Source: JBBQVS01 sp038211295 (GTDB taxonomy: Bacteria; Chloroflexota; Ktedonobacteria; Ktedonobacterales; Ktedonobacteraceae). From it: a stretch of 52,541 nucleotides of DNA. The position numbers and the translations under genes were made by a program. Positions within the stretch are counted from its first letter, which is position 1. Every line of letters begins with the position of its first letter. The stretch lies in the NCBI GenBank assembly GCA_038211295.1, contig JBBQVS010000020.1, forward strand, positions 1 to 52,541. The letters run 5' to 3'. The notes beneath the pieces were generated by a model. That model was given only the letters and a program-made list of their open reading frames with translations. It did no database searches and was not told the DNA's origin. Shown piece by piece: positions 35,146-44,777 of this stretch.

Positions 35146-36015
35146 ATGCTCATCACAAGTCCCGCCAACCCTCGCATCAGCAAGCTCAAAGACTTGCAGA
35201 CGGTCAAAGGCCGCAAGAAAAGCGGCCTTTTTTTGCTAGAAGGTTTAAACCTGCTTGAAGCACTCCTTGACGCGCATTTTGTGCCGCATGAAGTTTACTA
35301 TCATCCTGAACACTTGCGGCGTACTCCCAGAGGAAAAGGATTGTTAGAACGGCTGCTTCACACACCAGAGTTGAATAATGAGCAACGCATCGAGGTGAGC
35401 GAGCGAGTCATCGAAGCGATCAGCGACGCCGTTACATCACAAGGTGTGGTTAGTGTGCTGCCACTTGCGGCATTCGCGCCTGAGAAGATACGTGCCGTGC
35501 GTGCGCGAAGTGGAGAAACGATACAGCGTCCCGTGCTACTCATCCTCGACGGTATTGCGGACCCTGGCAATATGGGTACAATGCTGCGTACCGCCCTCGC
35601 CGCCGATGTGGATAGCGTGTTACTCACACCCAACTGTGTCGATTGCTATAGTCCAAAGGTGATACGCGCGGCGGTTGGCACACATATGTTGTTGCCTATC
35701 GAAAGCGATGTAACATGGGTGACGATTGCGGAAAGAGTACGAACACACTGCAATGGAAGCTCACGCGTTCTTCTCGCCGAGTCTGGTAGTGCTACGCTGT
35801 ACTATGAGCAAGATTTGGTTAGCTCGTTCGCGCTAGTGATTGGTAACGAGGCACACGGCCCTTCGACAGAGGCATATACTATGGCGACAATGCATGTTAC
35901 TATTCCGTTAGCGAACGCGGTTGAGTCGTTAAATGCGGCAATGGCAACGGGTATCGTATTGTACGAGGCCGTACGGCAAAGAAGCAGGCGCGTAAGCACG
36001 ACTGACAACACATAA
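35146..36015 (+). CDS. TrmH/SpoU-family RNA 2'-O-methyltransferase
   Basis: This 289-residue enzyme uses S-adenosylmethionine to methylate rRNA or tRNA ribose. An N-terminal substrate-binding domain begins ITSPANPRISKLKDL. The knotted SPOUT domain shows motif 1 DGIADPGNMGTMLRTA, motif 2 LVIGNEAHGPS and motif 3 IPLANAVESLNAAMATGIVL. Placement after rplT is common for 23S rRNA-type members. Which nucleotide it modifies is unknown. Confidence 0.92.
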   Translation: MLITSPANPRISKLKDLQTVKGRKKSGLFLLEGLNLLEALLDAHFVPHEVYYHPEHLRRTPRGKGLLERLLHTPELNNEQRIEVSERVIEAISDAVTSQGVVSVLPLAAFAPEKIRAVRARSGETIQRPVLLILDGIADPGNMGTMLRTALAADVDSVLLTPNCVDCYSPKVIRAAVGTHMLLPIESDVTWVTIAERVRTHCNGSSRVLLAESGSATLYYEQDLVSSFALVIGNEAHGPSTEAYTMATMHVTIPLANAVESLNAAMATGIVLYEAVRQRSRRVSTTDNT

Positions 36016-36051
36016 GTCTGAACTAATAGAACAGGACATCATGCTAGTAGG

Positions 36052-36099
36052 AACACAGGAGTAGCGCAACCGAGAGGGAGGTCGAACTACTCCTGTGTT
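36052..36099. terminator. Terminator between the methyltransferase and rubredoxin-like genes
   Basis: AACACAGGAGTAG (36052-36064) and CTACTCCTGTGTT (36087-36099) form a perfect 13-bp stem between convergent genes. Confidence 0.75.
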
Positions 36100-36122
36100 A
36101 TGGAAGGTAGGGTGTATGCTTC

Positions 36123-36335
36123 TTACCAGCGACTGCCAATTTCGTTGCGCGTCTCTTGCGAGACGAAGGCATTGGCAATACCACAACTATCACATGCGGC
36201 AGGGGTAGAGCCGCTATAAATCATGCCACATACCTCGCAAGACCAGCTCTGTGTGTATACTTGTCCTGCTTCATAACGTGTTACAACCTGTGCGGCTTCC
36301 TGTATCGCGTTTCCCTGTGGTGTTTTGATTACCAT
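36123..36335 (-). CDS. Rubredoxin-like zinc/iron protein
   Basis: This protein of about 70 residues carries WSCEVCGMIYSG and CDSCG, the two CxxC knuckles of the rubredoxin-like domain found at the end of rubrerythrins. The four cysteines would bind iron or zinc. There is no ferritin-like domain, so it is a free-standing small protein, perhaps an electron carrier. The start is uncertain: ATG 36335 has AAGGTGATG nine bases upstream, and ATG 36344 is also possible. Confidence 0.75.
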   Translation of the reverse strand: MVIKTPQGNAIQEAAQVVTRYEAGQVYTQSWSCEVCGMIYSGSTPAACDSCGIANAFVSQETRNEIGSRW

Positions 36336-36528
36336 GTCGCTCATCACCTTCTGCGCCCATCGGCGGCTACTCGTAAGACATTCTTGCGTATAACTTACCC
36401 ATAATACGTGAATATCTCATGTGCTTTATCAGCTATAGATGAAGTGTAACAGGGATGGCCATTGGAAGTCTACGAAAAAGGATAGGTGTTATGAATACTA
36501 TCCATAACTAAAAGCTTATGCCTGCAAT

Positions 36529-36568
36529 GAGAAGCGCGGGTTGTCGGTTCCGACAATCCGCGCTTCTC
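36529..36568 (-). terminator. Terminator of the chemotaxis receptor gene
   Basis: GAGAAGCGCGG plus TTGTCGG pairs with the complementary arm at 36550-36568, with one G-T wobble and a TT loop, 20 bases beyond the receptor stop. Confidence 0.8.
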
Positions 36569-36587
36569 ACACTACTTCTTTTCGTGT

Positions 36588-38768
36588 TTACCTGTTTCTG
36601 TTGCTCCCGTTGGGCGTGAACGGTTCGTTATGCCATTGTTCCTGATCTTTGAAGTCAGCGAAACCGTTGTTGTTGTCGCTGAATTGCTGGGGAGAGTAGA
36701 AAGAGAATGAGTCTTCCTCACGTGGGGCCGGAAGCGCGTTCACTGACCGTGTTATTGTTGGAAGTGGTACAGGGACTGCGCCGCCGCTTATACTGCGAAA
36801 CATACCACTTACTGTTAGTTGATCTTCATTCTTTGCCTCTGGGATATCAACATTCACATTTGGGATGAAGTAACCCTGATTTTCGCGCAACTTGAAGGCT
36901 TCCACGGAGGATCGTAACTGCTCGATAAGGCGGGCCAGGCGTTGCATGTTTTGCGAAGCTTCACGCGTACTCGTCCCACTTTGCTGAGTTGACTCAGAAA
37001 CACCATGCATAATCTGCACAATTGCGCCAGAGGACTGAAGTTGTTGCATCGCCACTCTGTTGATATTCTCGATTTCGCGAGCCTGCTGCTCAACCGCGGT
37101 AAAGATTGACTCCAGTGCGGCACCCGCCTCCTGTGTGAGTCGTGTCCCCGATGACGTCTCACGCTCAGTATCTTGCATCGAGATAGCTACCGCGCCAACC
37201 TCTTCGCGCACATTGCGAACAATCTTTGTGATCGAGCTTACCTGCTCTTTGGCGCGTTCCGCCAGTCGGCGAATGTCGGCGGCAACCGCGCCAAAGCCTT
37301 TACCGTTCTCACCTGCCATCGCTGCTTGAATTGCGGCATCGAGCGCGAGACGGTTGGTCTGATGTGCGATGCTGCTTATTGCTGTAACGATTTCGTCGAT
37401 TTCGCGCGAACGCTCGCCAAGTTCTTGCACCTTTGATGAGGTCAGAAGCACATTTTCATTGATACGGCCCATGCCCTCGACTGCTTGTTGTACCGCCTCA
37501 CGCCCGCCCTGTGCATCCTGACGGGCATCGCGTGCCACGTCATACAGCACCTGAGAACGTTCCGCGACCTGACGACTGGAAGAAGACATGCGCTCGATCT
37601 CGATAGCGGCCTCTGTGATCTGGTTAATCTGTACATCGCCCGTTTCGACCAACTGCGCCATACGGTCAAGAATCGCTGCCGTCGAGTTGTCAACCTCATT
37701 CGCCACCATTTTTACGCGTACAACGAGGCTCCCCAGCTCTTCCACCATATAGTTGAATGAGTCGGCAAGCACACCCAGCGCGTCAGCACTAACCTCGGCC
37801 TGTGCTCGTAGATCGCCTTCACCGACGCCACTGACTTCACTCACCAGTTTCTCGACCTGTGACTGCAACACGTCGCGCTGTGATTGCGTCTCTTGAATCA
37901 GACGTACAATATTGTCAAGCATGTTGTTCATCGAGTTGGCGACCATGTGAATTTCGTCGCGCCCACCGATTTTTGCACGCGCGTTCGTCTCGCCCTTCGC
38001 GATGCGTCGTGTCAATAGCGCGAGTTCGCGTAAGGGGCCAGTAATCGTGATGTTGACGATATAGCCGATTGCGATAACCACCATAATTGTACTCAGGAAG
38101 GCAATAACCGTGCCGAGAATAATTGGATTGACCTGCGAAGGCCCAACCTGCGTTATCATCTGGCTAATCTCTTGTGTGCTATTTGTCACTTGACTCCACG
38201 CCGTGCCCACAGACGTCATAGCTTTAATCGCCGTGTTATTGGCTGCACTTATTGTCGCACCATCACCACCTCGAACGGCTTTTATCACATTATCGTTTGC
38301 ATCCCTATATTTCTTCCACAGATTGTTGTCTCCTACCACCAGGTTCAGCGCGTCCTCCTGCTTCTGCGCGGCATTGCTTGTAGGATCGTCGTTCATCAGA
38401 ATAGTATTGACGTTGCTCATATTGTTCGCCGTTGCTACCTGATAGTTTTGCTGAAACGCTCTCGAATTTTTTTCAAAGTCATCGTTGTTGCGGTTGAAGG
38501 CGGCTACAATATCGTTTGTTGGAGTACCCTGACGTGCGAGAGCGATAATCTGATTGCGTAGAGCATCTGTAGCACCTAAAATGGCACCTAAACGATTGCT
38601 TTCGGAGACGGCGGCAAGGTTTTTTTGTTGCGCCTGACTTCTCATATTTAATCCACCAACAAAGGTTGTACCTAGAATGGTGATGATGATGCCTGGAATG
38701 ACTGCCGCCAACACAAATGCGAGGAAGAGACGGCGAAAAATAGGAATATTGCTAATAAAGGTAAGCAT
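36588..38768 (-). CDS. Methyl-accepting chemotaxis protein
   Basis: This 726-residue receptor has a membrane segment at 12-35 and an extracellular helical domain to about residue 210. A second membrane segment (ILGTVIAFLSTIMVVIAIGY) follows, then two HAMP-like regions. The C-terminal signalling coiled coil has the tip ISSIAHQTNRLALDAAIQ. The last 70 residues form a polar tail without the CheR-binding pentapeptide. It would signal to a CheA kinase not encoded here. ATG 38768 follows AGGAGG at 12 bases. Confidence 0.9.
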   Translation of the reverse strand: MLTFISNIPIFRRLFLAFVLAAVIPGIIITILGTTFVGGLNMRSQAQQKNLAAVSESNRLGAILGATDALRNQIIALARQGTPTNDIVAAFNRNNDDFEKNSRAFQQNYQVATANNMSNVNTILMNDDPTSNAAQKQEDALNLVVGDNNLWKKYRDANDNVIKAVRGGDGATISAANNTAIKAMTSVGTAWSQVTNSTQEISQMITQVGPSQVNPIILGTVIAFLSTIMVVIAIGYIVNITITGPLRELALLTRRIAKGETNARAKIGGRDEIHMVANSMNNMLDNIVRLIQETQSQRDVLQSQVEKLVSEVSGVGEGDLRAQAEVSADALGVLADSFNYMVEELGSLVVRVKMVANEVDNSTAAILDRMAQLVETGDVQINQITEAAIEIERMSSSSRQVAERSQVLYDVARDARQDAQGGREAVQQAVEGMGRINENVLLTSSKVQELGERSREIDEIVTAISSIAHQTNRLALDAAIQAAMAGENGKGFGAVAADIRRLAERAKEQVSSITKIVRNVREEVGAVAISMQDTERETSSGTRLTQEAGAALESIFTAVEQQAREIENINRVAMQQLQSSGAIVQIMHGVSESTQQSGTSTREASQNMQRLARLIEQLRSSVEAFKLRENQGYFIPNVNVDIPEAKNEDQLTVSGMFRSISGGAVPVPLPTITRSVNALPAPREEDSFSFYSPQQFSDNNNGFADFKDQEQWHNEPFTPNGSNRNR

Positions 38769-39001
38769 GTTTGTCCAAATCCTCCTCAAACTATGCAGAA
38801 CGGTTGCTCTGTTCTTATGAGTCTGCGGTCTTCAAAATATGCGTGTTCTTCAATACGCACAGATGGCATGTTGGTACTATGACTGAACAGTTAATACGTA
38901 GTGTACTCTACTTTTCGCGAAAGTGAAACATACTTACCTGAATATCACCCAAATGTCCTAGCGAGAGACCTATGTGGGCAGGCTTTCTCATGCGGCGACT
39001 C

Positions 39002-39029
39002 TTGCGGTTTTCAAGCGCACTGTTACTAT
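39002..39029 (+). promoter_or_regulatory. Possible promoter of the biotin carboxylase gene
   Basis: TTGCGG (39002-39007) and TACTAT (39024-39029) are spaced 16 bases, about 40 bases before the ATG. The 300-base gap to the divergent receptor gene shows nothing else convincing. Confidence 0.45.
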
Positions 39030-39068
39030 ACTAGTAAGAAAGATATTTTGCAAAGTCGAGGTTGCCTT

Positions 39069-40634
39069 ATGCATATTTCTACTCCTCTCGCGGGTGCTGA
39101 CTGGCCCTTCCAGAAAGTGTTGATCGCCAACCGCGGCGAGATCGCGGTACGCATCATTCGCGCGTGTCGCGAACTTGGCCTGAAAAGCGTTGCGGTCTAT
39201 AGCGATGTTGACCGCAACGCGCTTCATGTGCGGATGGCGGACGAGGCGTATCATATTGGGCCTTCTGTCGCGTCAAAAAGCTATTTGAACATTCCTGTTT
39301 TGCTTGAAGTCGCGCACCGTTGCGGCGCACAGGCGGTTCACCCCGGCTACGGTTTTCTGGCGGAAAACGCGAACTTCGTTACCGCGTGCCAGGAGGCAGG
39401 TCTTATCTTTGTGGGGCCATCAGCTGAGGCACAGCGTACTATGGGCGAGAAAACGGCGGCACGACGTACCGCGAAAGCTGCGGGGGTGCCGATTGTTCCC
39501 GGCGCGATGACCGATGTCGAAGATGATACCGTAGCGGCAGAGATAGCGGAAGAGCTTGGCTATCCCATCCTGCTCAAGGCGGCGGCGGGTGGCGGTGGCA
39601 AAGGTATTCGTTTTGTGCGCGACCCTAAAGACCTGCTTTCCTCGCTACGTACCGCGCGAAGCGAGGCCATGAGCGCGTTTGGCGATGCCCGCGTCTACCT
39701 TGAGAAAGCTGTTGCCCCTGCTCGTCATATCGAGGTGCAGTTTATCGCCGACACACACGGTAACATCGTGCATCTTGGGGAACGCGAGTGTAGCATACAG
39801 CGTCGTCATCAAAAGCTAATTGAGGAGTCGCCCTCGCCCATTGTCAACGCAGAACTGCGGGAGCGTATGACAAGTGCGACCATCAACCTGATCCGCACTA
39901 TTCACTACGTTAACGCAGGCACCGCCGAATTTCTGCTAGGGCCTGATGGTAATTTCTACTTCTTGGAAATCAATGCCCGTATTCAGGTGGAGCATCCTGT
40001 GACAGAGTGGGTTACAGGCATCGATCTGGTGCAGGAGCAGTTTCGTGTCGCTGCTAACCTGCCGCTCTCTTTCACGCAGGAGCAGATCACGTTACGCGGA
40101 ACCGCCATCGAGTGCCGCGTCTCGGCAGAAGACCCGCTCAACCGCTTTTTGCCTGCCACAGGAACGGTGCAGGCACTGCAAGAGCCATCAGGCCCCGGTG
40201 TGCGCGTTGATAGTAGCCTCTATGCAGGGCTACAGGTTCCCCTTTTCTATGACCCGCTTCTATCGAAGCTGATTGTCTGGGGCAGTACCCGCGCCCAGGC
40301 TATTGCTCGCCTGAGTCGCGCCCTCGATGAATACATGATTGTCGGCGTGCGTACCACTATTCCGTTCGCACGCTGGCTCATGGACTCGCCCCGCTATATC
40401 GCGGGAGACATGTCCACCGATTTTATCGCGGAAGAATGGGACACGCGTCCGAAAAGTGAGACAATTGAGGCGGAGACGGGCGAGATAACAGCCGAACAGA
40501 TAGCCGCGATTGCCGCGAGCCTGTTAATGCAAAGCCACACTCACAACGAGCGTCGCCAACCCGTCTCTGATGAACAGGGCGAGGTCAACAAGTGGCGTGA
40601 CGCCGGAAGAAGAGAGGTTCTGCGAAGAGTGTAG
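39069..40634 (+). CDS. accC: Biotin carboxylase (AccC-type)
   Basis: This ATP-grasp enzyme carboxylates biotin for acetyl-, propionyl- or related acyl-CoA carboxylases. It begins with VLIANRGEIAVRIIRACREL. The glycine-rich ATP loop AAAGGGGKGIR, the catalytic LEINARIQVEHPVTEWVTG and the C-terminal RTTIPFARWLM are present. A 50-residue polar tail follows the core. It has no biotin carrier or transferase domain, and neither gene is adjacent. The start is ATG 39069 (CGAGG upstream); longer starts are unsupported. AccC is the best-fitting name, but the acyl specificity is set by missing partners. Confidence 0.9.
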   Translation: MHISTPLAGADWPFQKVLIANRGEIAVRIIRACRELGLKSVAVYSDVDRNALHVRMADEAYHIGPSVASKSYLNIPVLLEVAHRCGAQAVHPGYGFLAENANFVTACQEAGLIFVGPSAEAQRTMGEKTAARRTAKAAGVPIVPGAMTDVEDDTVAAEIAEELGYPILLKAAAGGGGKGIRFVRDPKDLLSSLRTARSEAMSAFGDARVYLEKAVAPARHIEVQFIADTHGNIVHLGERECSIQRRHQKLIEESPSPIVNAELRERMTSATINLIRTIHYVNAGTAEFLLGPDGNFYFLEINARIQVEHPVTEWVTGIDLVQEQFRVAANLPLSFTQEQITLRGTAIECRVSAEDPLNRFLPATGTVQALQEPSGPGVRVDSSLYAGLQVPLFYDPLLSKLIVWGSTRAQAIARLSRALDEYMIVGVRTTIPFARWLMDSPRYIAGDMSTDFIAEEWDTRPKSETIEAETGEITAEQIAAIAASLLMQSHTHNERRQPVSDEQGEVNKWRDAGRREVLRRV

Positions 40635-40678
40635 CGTTCCGGGCAAGTGGCGGGAAGTGTAGTATAATAGTGACAGCT

Positions 40679-40697
40679 GCTTGCCCCCATCATGCTC
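40679..40697. repeat. Palindromic intergenic repeat, copy 4 (half)
   Basis: GCTTGCCCCCATCATGCTC matches the right arm and loop of the repeat family near 5.2 and 9.4 kb. The left arm is absent. It lies between the convergent accC and PHP genes. Confidence 0.55.
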
Positions 40698-40722
40698 TTC
40701 ATACACTCATTACGTCCCACGT

Positions 40723-41607
40723 TTATCTCTCGGAAACAGGTTCCGGCAATACAAATGTTGGTGGCGTCATACCGTGTTGTTTTGCCTTTGCCGCTCGTAG
40801 TTGCTCAACCGCTTCCAATGGAACGTACCGCCCACCAAGCGGAGTTGGATGCATGTTAGGGCCGTGAAAATCCGTGCCGCCTGTTGGAATGAGTGCGTAC
40901 TGCTTCGCGAGGGCTAATAACGCGTGCTCGTCCTTTTGTGTATATGTCCCATAATAGGTCTCCAGTCCGACCAGCCCGACGGCTTTAAGGTTCGCAAGCC
41001 AGGTACGAAGCATGTCTAAACCGGGTGTGGTAAGAGGGTGCGCGATAACGGGAAGGCCACCCGCGCTGGCAATAAGCTTTACCGCGTCCTCTGGCGTCAG
41101 TTTGTAGCGTGGTACATGCGCCGGCTTACCATTGCCAATATATTTGTCGAACGCCTCATTGATGCTTTGCACATACCCCGCCTCTAAAAGTGCCTGTGCG
41201 ACATGTGGACGCCCCACCGAACCCTGCGCGATCTCCCGCACGCGTTCCCAGGTGATGTGAACACCCTGCTCGTTCAATCGTTCGACCATGCGCTCGCCAC
41301 GTTGTACTCGCGCGTCTCTAAGCACCGTGAGAATGCTTTGAAACGCGGGTTGGCGATATTCCAGCAGGTAGCCCAGTACATGAACCTCACCCCCGCCAAC
41401 GTCGGTATTGATCTCTATGCCAGGGAGAAAATCAATTCCCAACGTTGCGACGGCGGAAGCTGCTTCATCAAGTCCATTGGTTGTATCGTGGTCAGTTACC
41501 GCGACAACACGGAGTCCTGCGTTGTGCGCGTGTCGCATCAGTTCCGTTGGCGTGTATATGCCATCGGAGGCCGTTGTATGCATATGGAGGTCAACGTAAT
41601 TAGGCAT
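40723..41607 (-). CDS. PHP-domain phosphoesterase
   Basis: This 294-residue protein opens with YVDLHMHTTASDGIYTP, the metal-binding HxH motif of the PHP fold. VTDHDTTNG, LPGIEINTD, PVIAHPLTTP and GGTDFHGPN follow. This pattern is typical of 3',5'-nucleotide bisphosphate phosphatases or small-RNA 5'-exonucleases. It starts 19 bases after rny on the same strand, so an RNA-turnover role fits. The start is ATG 41607; an upstream TTG would overlap rny. Confidence 0.85.
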   Translation of the reverse strand: MPNYVDLHMHTTASDGIYTPTELMRHAHNAGLRVVAVTDHDTTNGLDEAASAVATLGIDFLPGIEINTDVGGGEVHVLGYLLEYRQPAFQSILTVLRDARVQRGERMVERLNEQGVHITWERVREIAQGSVGRPHVAQALLEAGYVQSINEAFDKYIGNGKPAHVPRYKLTPEDAVKLIASAGGLPVIAHPLTTPGLDMLRTWLANLKAVGLVGLETYYGTYTQKDEHALLALAKQYALIPTGGTDFHGPNMHPTPLGGRYVPLEAVEQLRAAKAKQHGMTPPTFVLPEPVSER

Positions 41608-41626
41608 AGCGTTACTATTCTCTTTT

Positions 41627-43183
41627 CTAGCGTGCGTAATCAACGGAGCGTGTTTCTCGTACCACCTGCACTTTGATCTGTCCCGGATAGTCTAGACTCT
41701 CCTCGATTTTGTGGGCAATCTCGCTGGCGAGCCGATTGGCGGCAAACTCGTCGATCTCCTCCGGTCTGACAATGATACGCACCTCGCGCCCGGCCTGAAT
41801 CGCGAACGACTTTTCAACGCCGGAGAACGAGTTAGCGATGTTTTCCAGTGCTTCCAGCCGTTTGATATAGAGGTCAATCGTTTCGCGTCGCGCACCTGGA
41901 CGCGCCGCCGAAATCGCGTCAGCAGCCTGCACAATCGCGGCCTCAATCGTTTGCGGTTCTGAATCCGTCGCGTGATGCGCGACCATCGCGTGAATAATCT
42001 TGGGCGATTTGCCAAAGCGACGCGCGACCTCACCACCAATAATCGCGTGTGGCCCTTCGACCTCTTGATCGATAGCCTTGCCCATGTCATGTAGAAGCGC
42101 GGCAGTCTTGCAGACGTTCACATCCGCTCCCAACTCATGGGCGATGGTCGCTGCGAGAATAGAGACCTCTACCGAGTGTGCCAGCACATTCTGCCCGTAA
42201 CTGGTGCGGAAGTGGAGTCGGCCTAGAATTTTAAGCAACTCCGGTTGTAGCCCCTGCACATTGGCATCCATTGCGGCCCGTTCGCCCTCTTCGCGAATGA
42301 CCAGTTCAACCTCCTGCCGTGCTTTCGCGACGACATCCTCGATTCGTGCCGGATGAATACGCCCGTCGATAATCAGCTTCGTAAGGGCGATACGTGCCAC
42401 CTCGCGCCGCACCGGGTCAAAGCCGGAAAGCACCACCGCCTCTGGTGTGTCATCGATAATCAGATCAACGCCCGTCGCGGCTTCGAGCGCACGGATATTG
42501 CGTCCCTCACGTCCAATAATGCGCCCCTTCATCTCATCGTTTGGCAACTGCACAACCGAAACGACGGACTCAGAAACCTGATCGGACGCGCAACGCTGAA
42601 TGGCGAGCGTGATAATCTCACGGGCGCGAGCGTCGGCTTCATCACGTACCTGCTCCTCGATGATGCGCACTCGTCGCGCGGCCTCATTACGTACCTGACT
42701 CTCAACACGGCTCAAAAGAAGTTCCTGCGCCTGCTCCGCCGTGAGCTGCGCCAGGTGCTCAAGCTCGGTAAGCTGGTTGCGTTTGATCTGCTCGATCTCT
42801 TCACGCGTCTGATCGAGAGCGCGGTCTTTGAGTTGCAGCTTACGCTCACGCTGTTCAAGTCCCTCTATCTTGCGTTCCAGATTCTCTTCTTTTTGCTGAA
42901 TGCGTCGCTCCTGACGCTGTAACTCGGTGCGTCGCTCCGCGTTTTCGTGCTCGATAGAGGCTCGAAAGCTCGCGCTTTCATCTCTTGCTTCGCGTAGTGC
43001 ATCACGCTGTTGTGACTGCACTTCCAGAAGCTGCCGTTCACTGGCCTCTTTCTCGATACGAAGCCGTTCCTCAAAGCGTACTTTATTCCGTGTTGACCCG
43101 CCATAAAAACCGGCAGAGATTGCTAAAAGTGCTCCCAGTGGTACTGTGAAAATGAGGGCTACGACGATTGCTGTATTCGACAC
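41627..43183 (-). CDS. rny: Ribonuclease Y
   Basis: This membrane-anchored endoribonuclease starts bulk mRNA decay in many Gram-positive bacteria. The 518-residue protein has an N-terminal membrane helix (TAIVVALIFTVPLGALLAI). A long charged coiled coil covers about residues 30-190. The KH domain follows (MKGRIIGREGRNIRALE), then the HD domain with TAALLHDMGKAIDQE and HHATDSEPQ. The start is GTG 43183, with GGAGGTAGG upstream. It forms a likely operon with the PHP phosphoesterase. Confidence 0.96.
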   Translation of the reverse strand: MSNTAIVVALIFTVPLGALLAISAGFYGGSTRNKVRFEERLRIEKEASERQLLEVQSQQRDALREARDESASFRASIEHENAERRTELQRQERRIQQKEENLERKIEGLEQRERKLQLKDRALDQTREEIEQIKRNQLTELEHLAQLTAEQAQELLLSRVESQVRNEAARRVRIIEEQVRDEADARAREIITLAIQRCASDQVSESVVSVVQLPNDEMKGRIIGREGRNIRALEAATGVDLIIDDTPEAVVLSGFDPVRREVARIALTKLIIDGRIHPARIEDVVAKARQEVELVIREEGERAAMDANVQGLQPELLKILGRLHFRTSYGQNVLAHSVEVSILAATIAHELGADVNVCKTAALLHDMGKAIDQEVEGPHAIIGGEVARRFGKSPKIIHAMVAHHATDSEPQTIEAAIVQAADAISAARPGARRETIDLYIKRLEALENIANSFSGVEKSFAIQAGREVRIIVRPEEIDEFAANRLASEIAHKIEESLDYPGQIKVQVVRETRSVDYAR

Positions 43184-43380
43184 GTCGGCCTACCTCCAAT
43201 AGTGAAAAACGAATAGGCCCTTATAAAAGGCTCGAAAATGATACAATATATTTATAGATAGCATAATTTGGGGGGATGTGTATACAGAAATACACAGGAC
43301 ATACGTTACCCTTAGTCTACTATATAGGACTGTTGACAATCCGTCAAGCAAGAAGAATGCGTTACCTTTACGGCAACCTC

Positions 43381-44676
43381 TCACACCGCCCCGTGGCCTG
43401 TGAGAAACTGTAACACCAGAAATGTCAGCAGAGGAAGTGCCAGCAGAAGATAACCTTGCTGAAACCATGCGCGGCGTCCGAGACGCGCCAGCAGAATAAA
43501 GCCGGGGAAGATGTCCAACACAAGTCTCTGCATTGATGGTAACGGGTCGTATGCGACTCCATGCGCGGCGGGACTTGCCGGAAACATGAGCGCGTAGCAG
43601 AGCAAGAGCGCACCCAAGAGCGCAAATGACCACTGGCTTCTTGTGAGGCGTTCAGGCCCGAAGAGGCAACTCACCAGCAAGCCAATAAAGAGGACGAGGG
43701 CGGCTAAATCGAGCAACGTGTGTGCCGCTGCGAAGGTGGTATGAGGTTGCAAGAGTAGGGTCTTTATCGCTACAAACGGGCCAACCCAGGGAGCTGAAAA
43801 GCCCGCGCTCTGCTGTGCCTGTACATGAAAAAAGGCGAAAGGGTCACGAAAAATACTGTTCAATGCGCTCATATACAGGAAAAGGCCCATCGGAATAAAC
43901 AACGCGGCGAGCGCGGGACTAGCAGGAGCCACGCGCTTTAATAACTGCTTCTCCTGCCACGCCCGCTGTATGTGTGGCGTCACCTGTCGCGTAAATTCAT
44001 ACACAAACACTACGAACAAGAACACGCCCTCAAAACGGGTTAGCGTCGCCAATGCGCCAAAAAGACCCGCGAGCCACCATGAGCCACGCCGTATTGCGTA
44101 GAAGGAAAGCAGGGTAAACAAGAGAAACAGTGAGTCGTTGTAGGCAACAAAAAAGAAAAGCGCGCTTGGAAAAATTGTCAGATACAAGACCGCACGTTTC
44201 GCGGTGTCACGATCAAATTCTGTCTCAACCAGTCGATAGAGAACAACTAGCACGCCCAGAAAAGCAGCATTGGAGAGAAAGAAACCGGCAGCCAACGCGC
44301 TGTGGCGAAAAAGTGGAGCCAGTGCGCGGATGAGCGTTGAGTAGAGTGGGAAGAAAAGCGTTTGCTGCTCTTTCGTGTAGCCGTTGATAGCGATTGCGAT
44401 ATAGTCTATTGTGTCGCCACGATTCCAGTTCGCGAGCAGGTCATGGTACGCGACGGGCGTAGGCGAAAAATTGGCAGCAGTGAACAACACTCCGCCAAAG
44501 TAGGCGAGCAAGAGAAAAAGTAGACGCGTAAAGAGGAAAAGCGGCAAAACTGCGAGTGTTGCCTTCCACCAGGGCCGCAACGTATCACGCCATAATGGTG
44601 TCGTGGGCATCACGTTATCAGGTACTTCCAGTGCTGGCTCCTGTGTTTGCATGTGTAAACTCTTGCCTCGTGACAT
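43381..44676 (-). CDS. PIG-V-like membrane mannosyltransferase
   Basis: This 431-residue protein has about 10-12 hydrophobic segments. The first outer loop contains WNRGDTIDYIAIAINGYTK, followed by FFPLYSTLIRALAP, the signature of the GPI-mannosyltransferase II (PIG-V/Gpi18) type GT-C family. FPSALFFFVAYNDSLFLLF also fits. Bacterial members probably use polyprenyl-phosphate mannose in envelope glycan or glycoprotein synthesis. It stands alone between rny and the thiolase operon. The start at 44676 is uncertain; ATG 44652 is an alternative. Confidence 0.82.
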   Translation of the reverse strand: MSRGKSLHMQTQEPALEVPDNVMPTTPLWRDTLRPWWKATLAVLPLFLFTRLLFLLLAYFGGVLFTAANFSPTPVAYHDLLANWNRGDTIDYIAIAINGYTKEQQTLFFPLYSTLIRALAPLFRHSALAAGFFLSNAAFLGVLVVLYRLVETEFDRDTAKRAVLYLTIFPSALFFFVAYNDSLFLLFTLLSFYAIRRGSWWLAGLFGALATLTRFEGVFLFVVFVYEFTRQVTPHIQRAWQEKQLLKRVAPASPALAALFIPMGLFLYMSALNSIFRDPFAFFHVQAQQSAGFSAPWVGPFVAIKTLLLQPHTTFAAAHTLLDLAALVLFIGLLVSCLFGPERLTRSQWSFALLGALLLCYALMFPASPAAHGVAYDPLPSMQRLVLDIFPGFILLARLGRRAWFQQGYLLLALPLLTFLVLQFLTGHGAV

Positions 44677-44777
44677 ACCTCTAACCCCTACCTAAACGTG
44701 AGGGGGATGCACGGCGCACGTCCTCAATAGACATAGCGTCCAGATTATACAAGAAATACAGGAACCTGTCACCTTTT

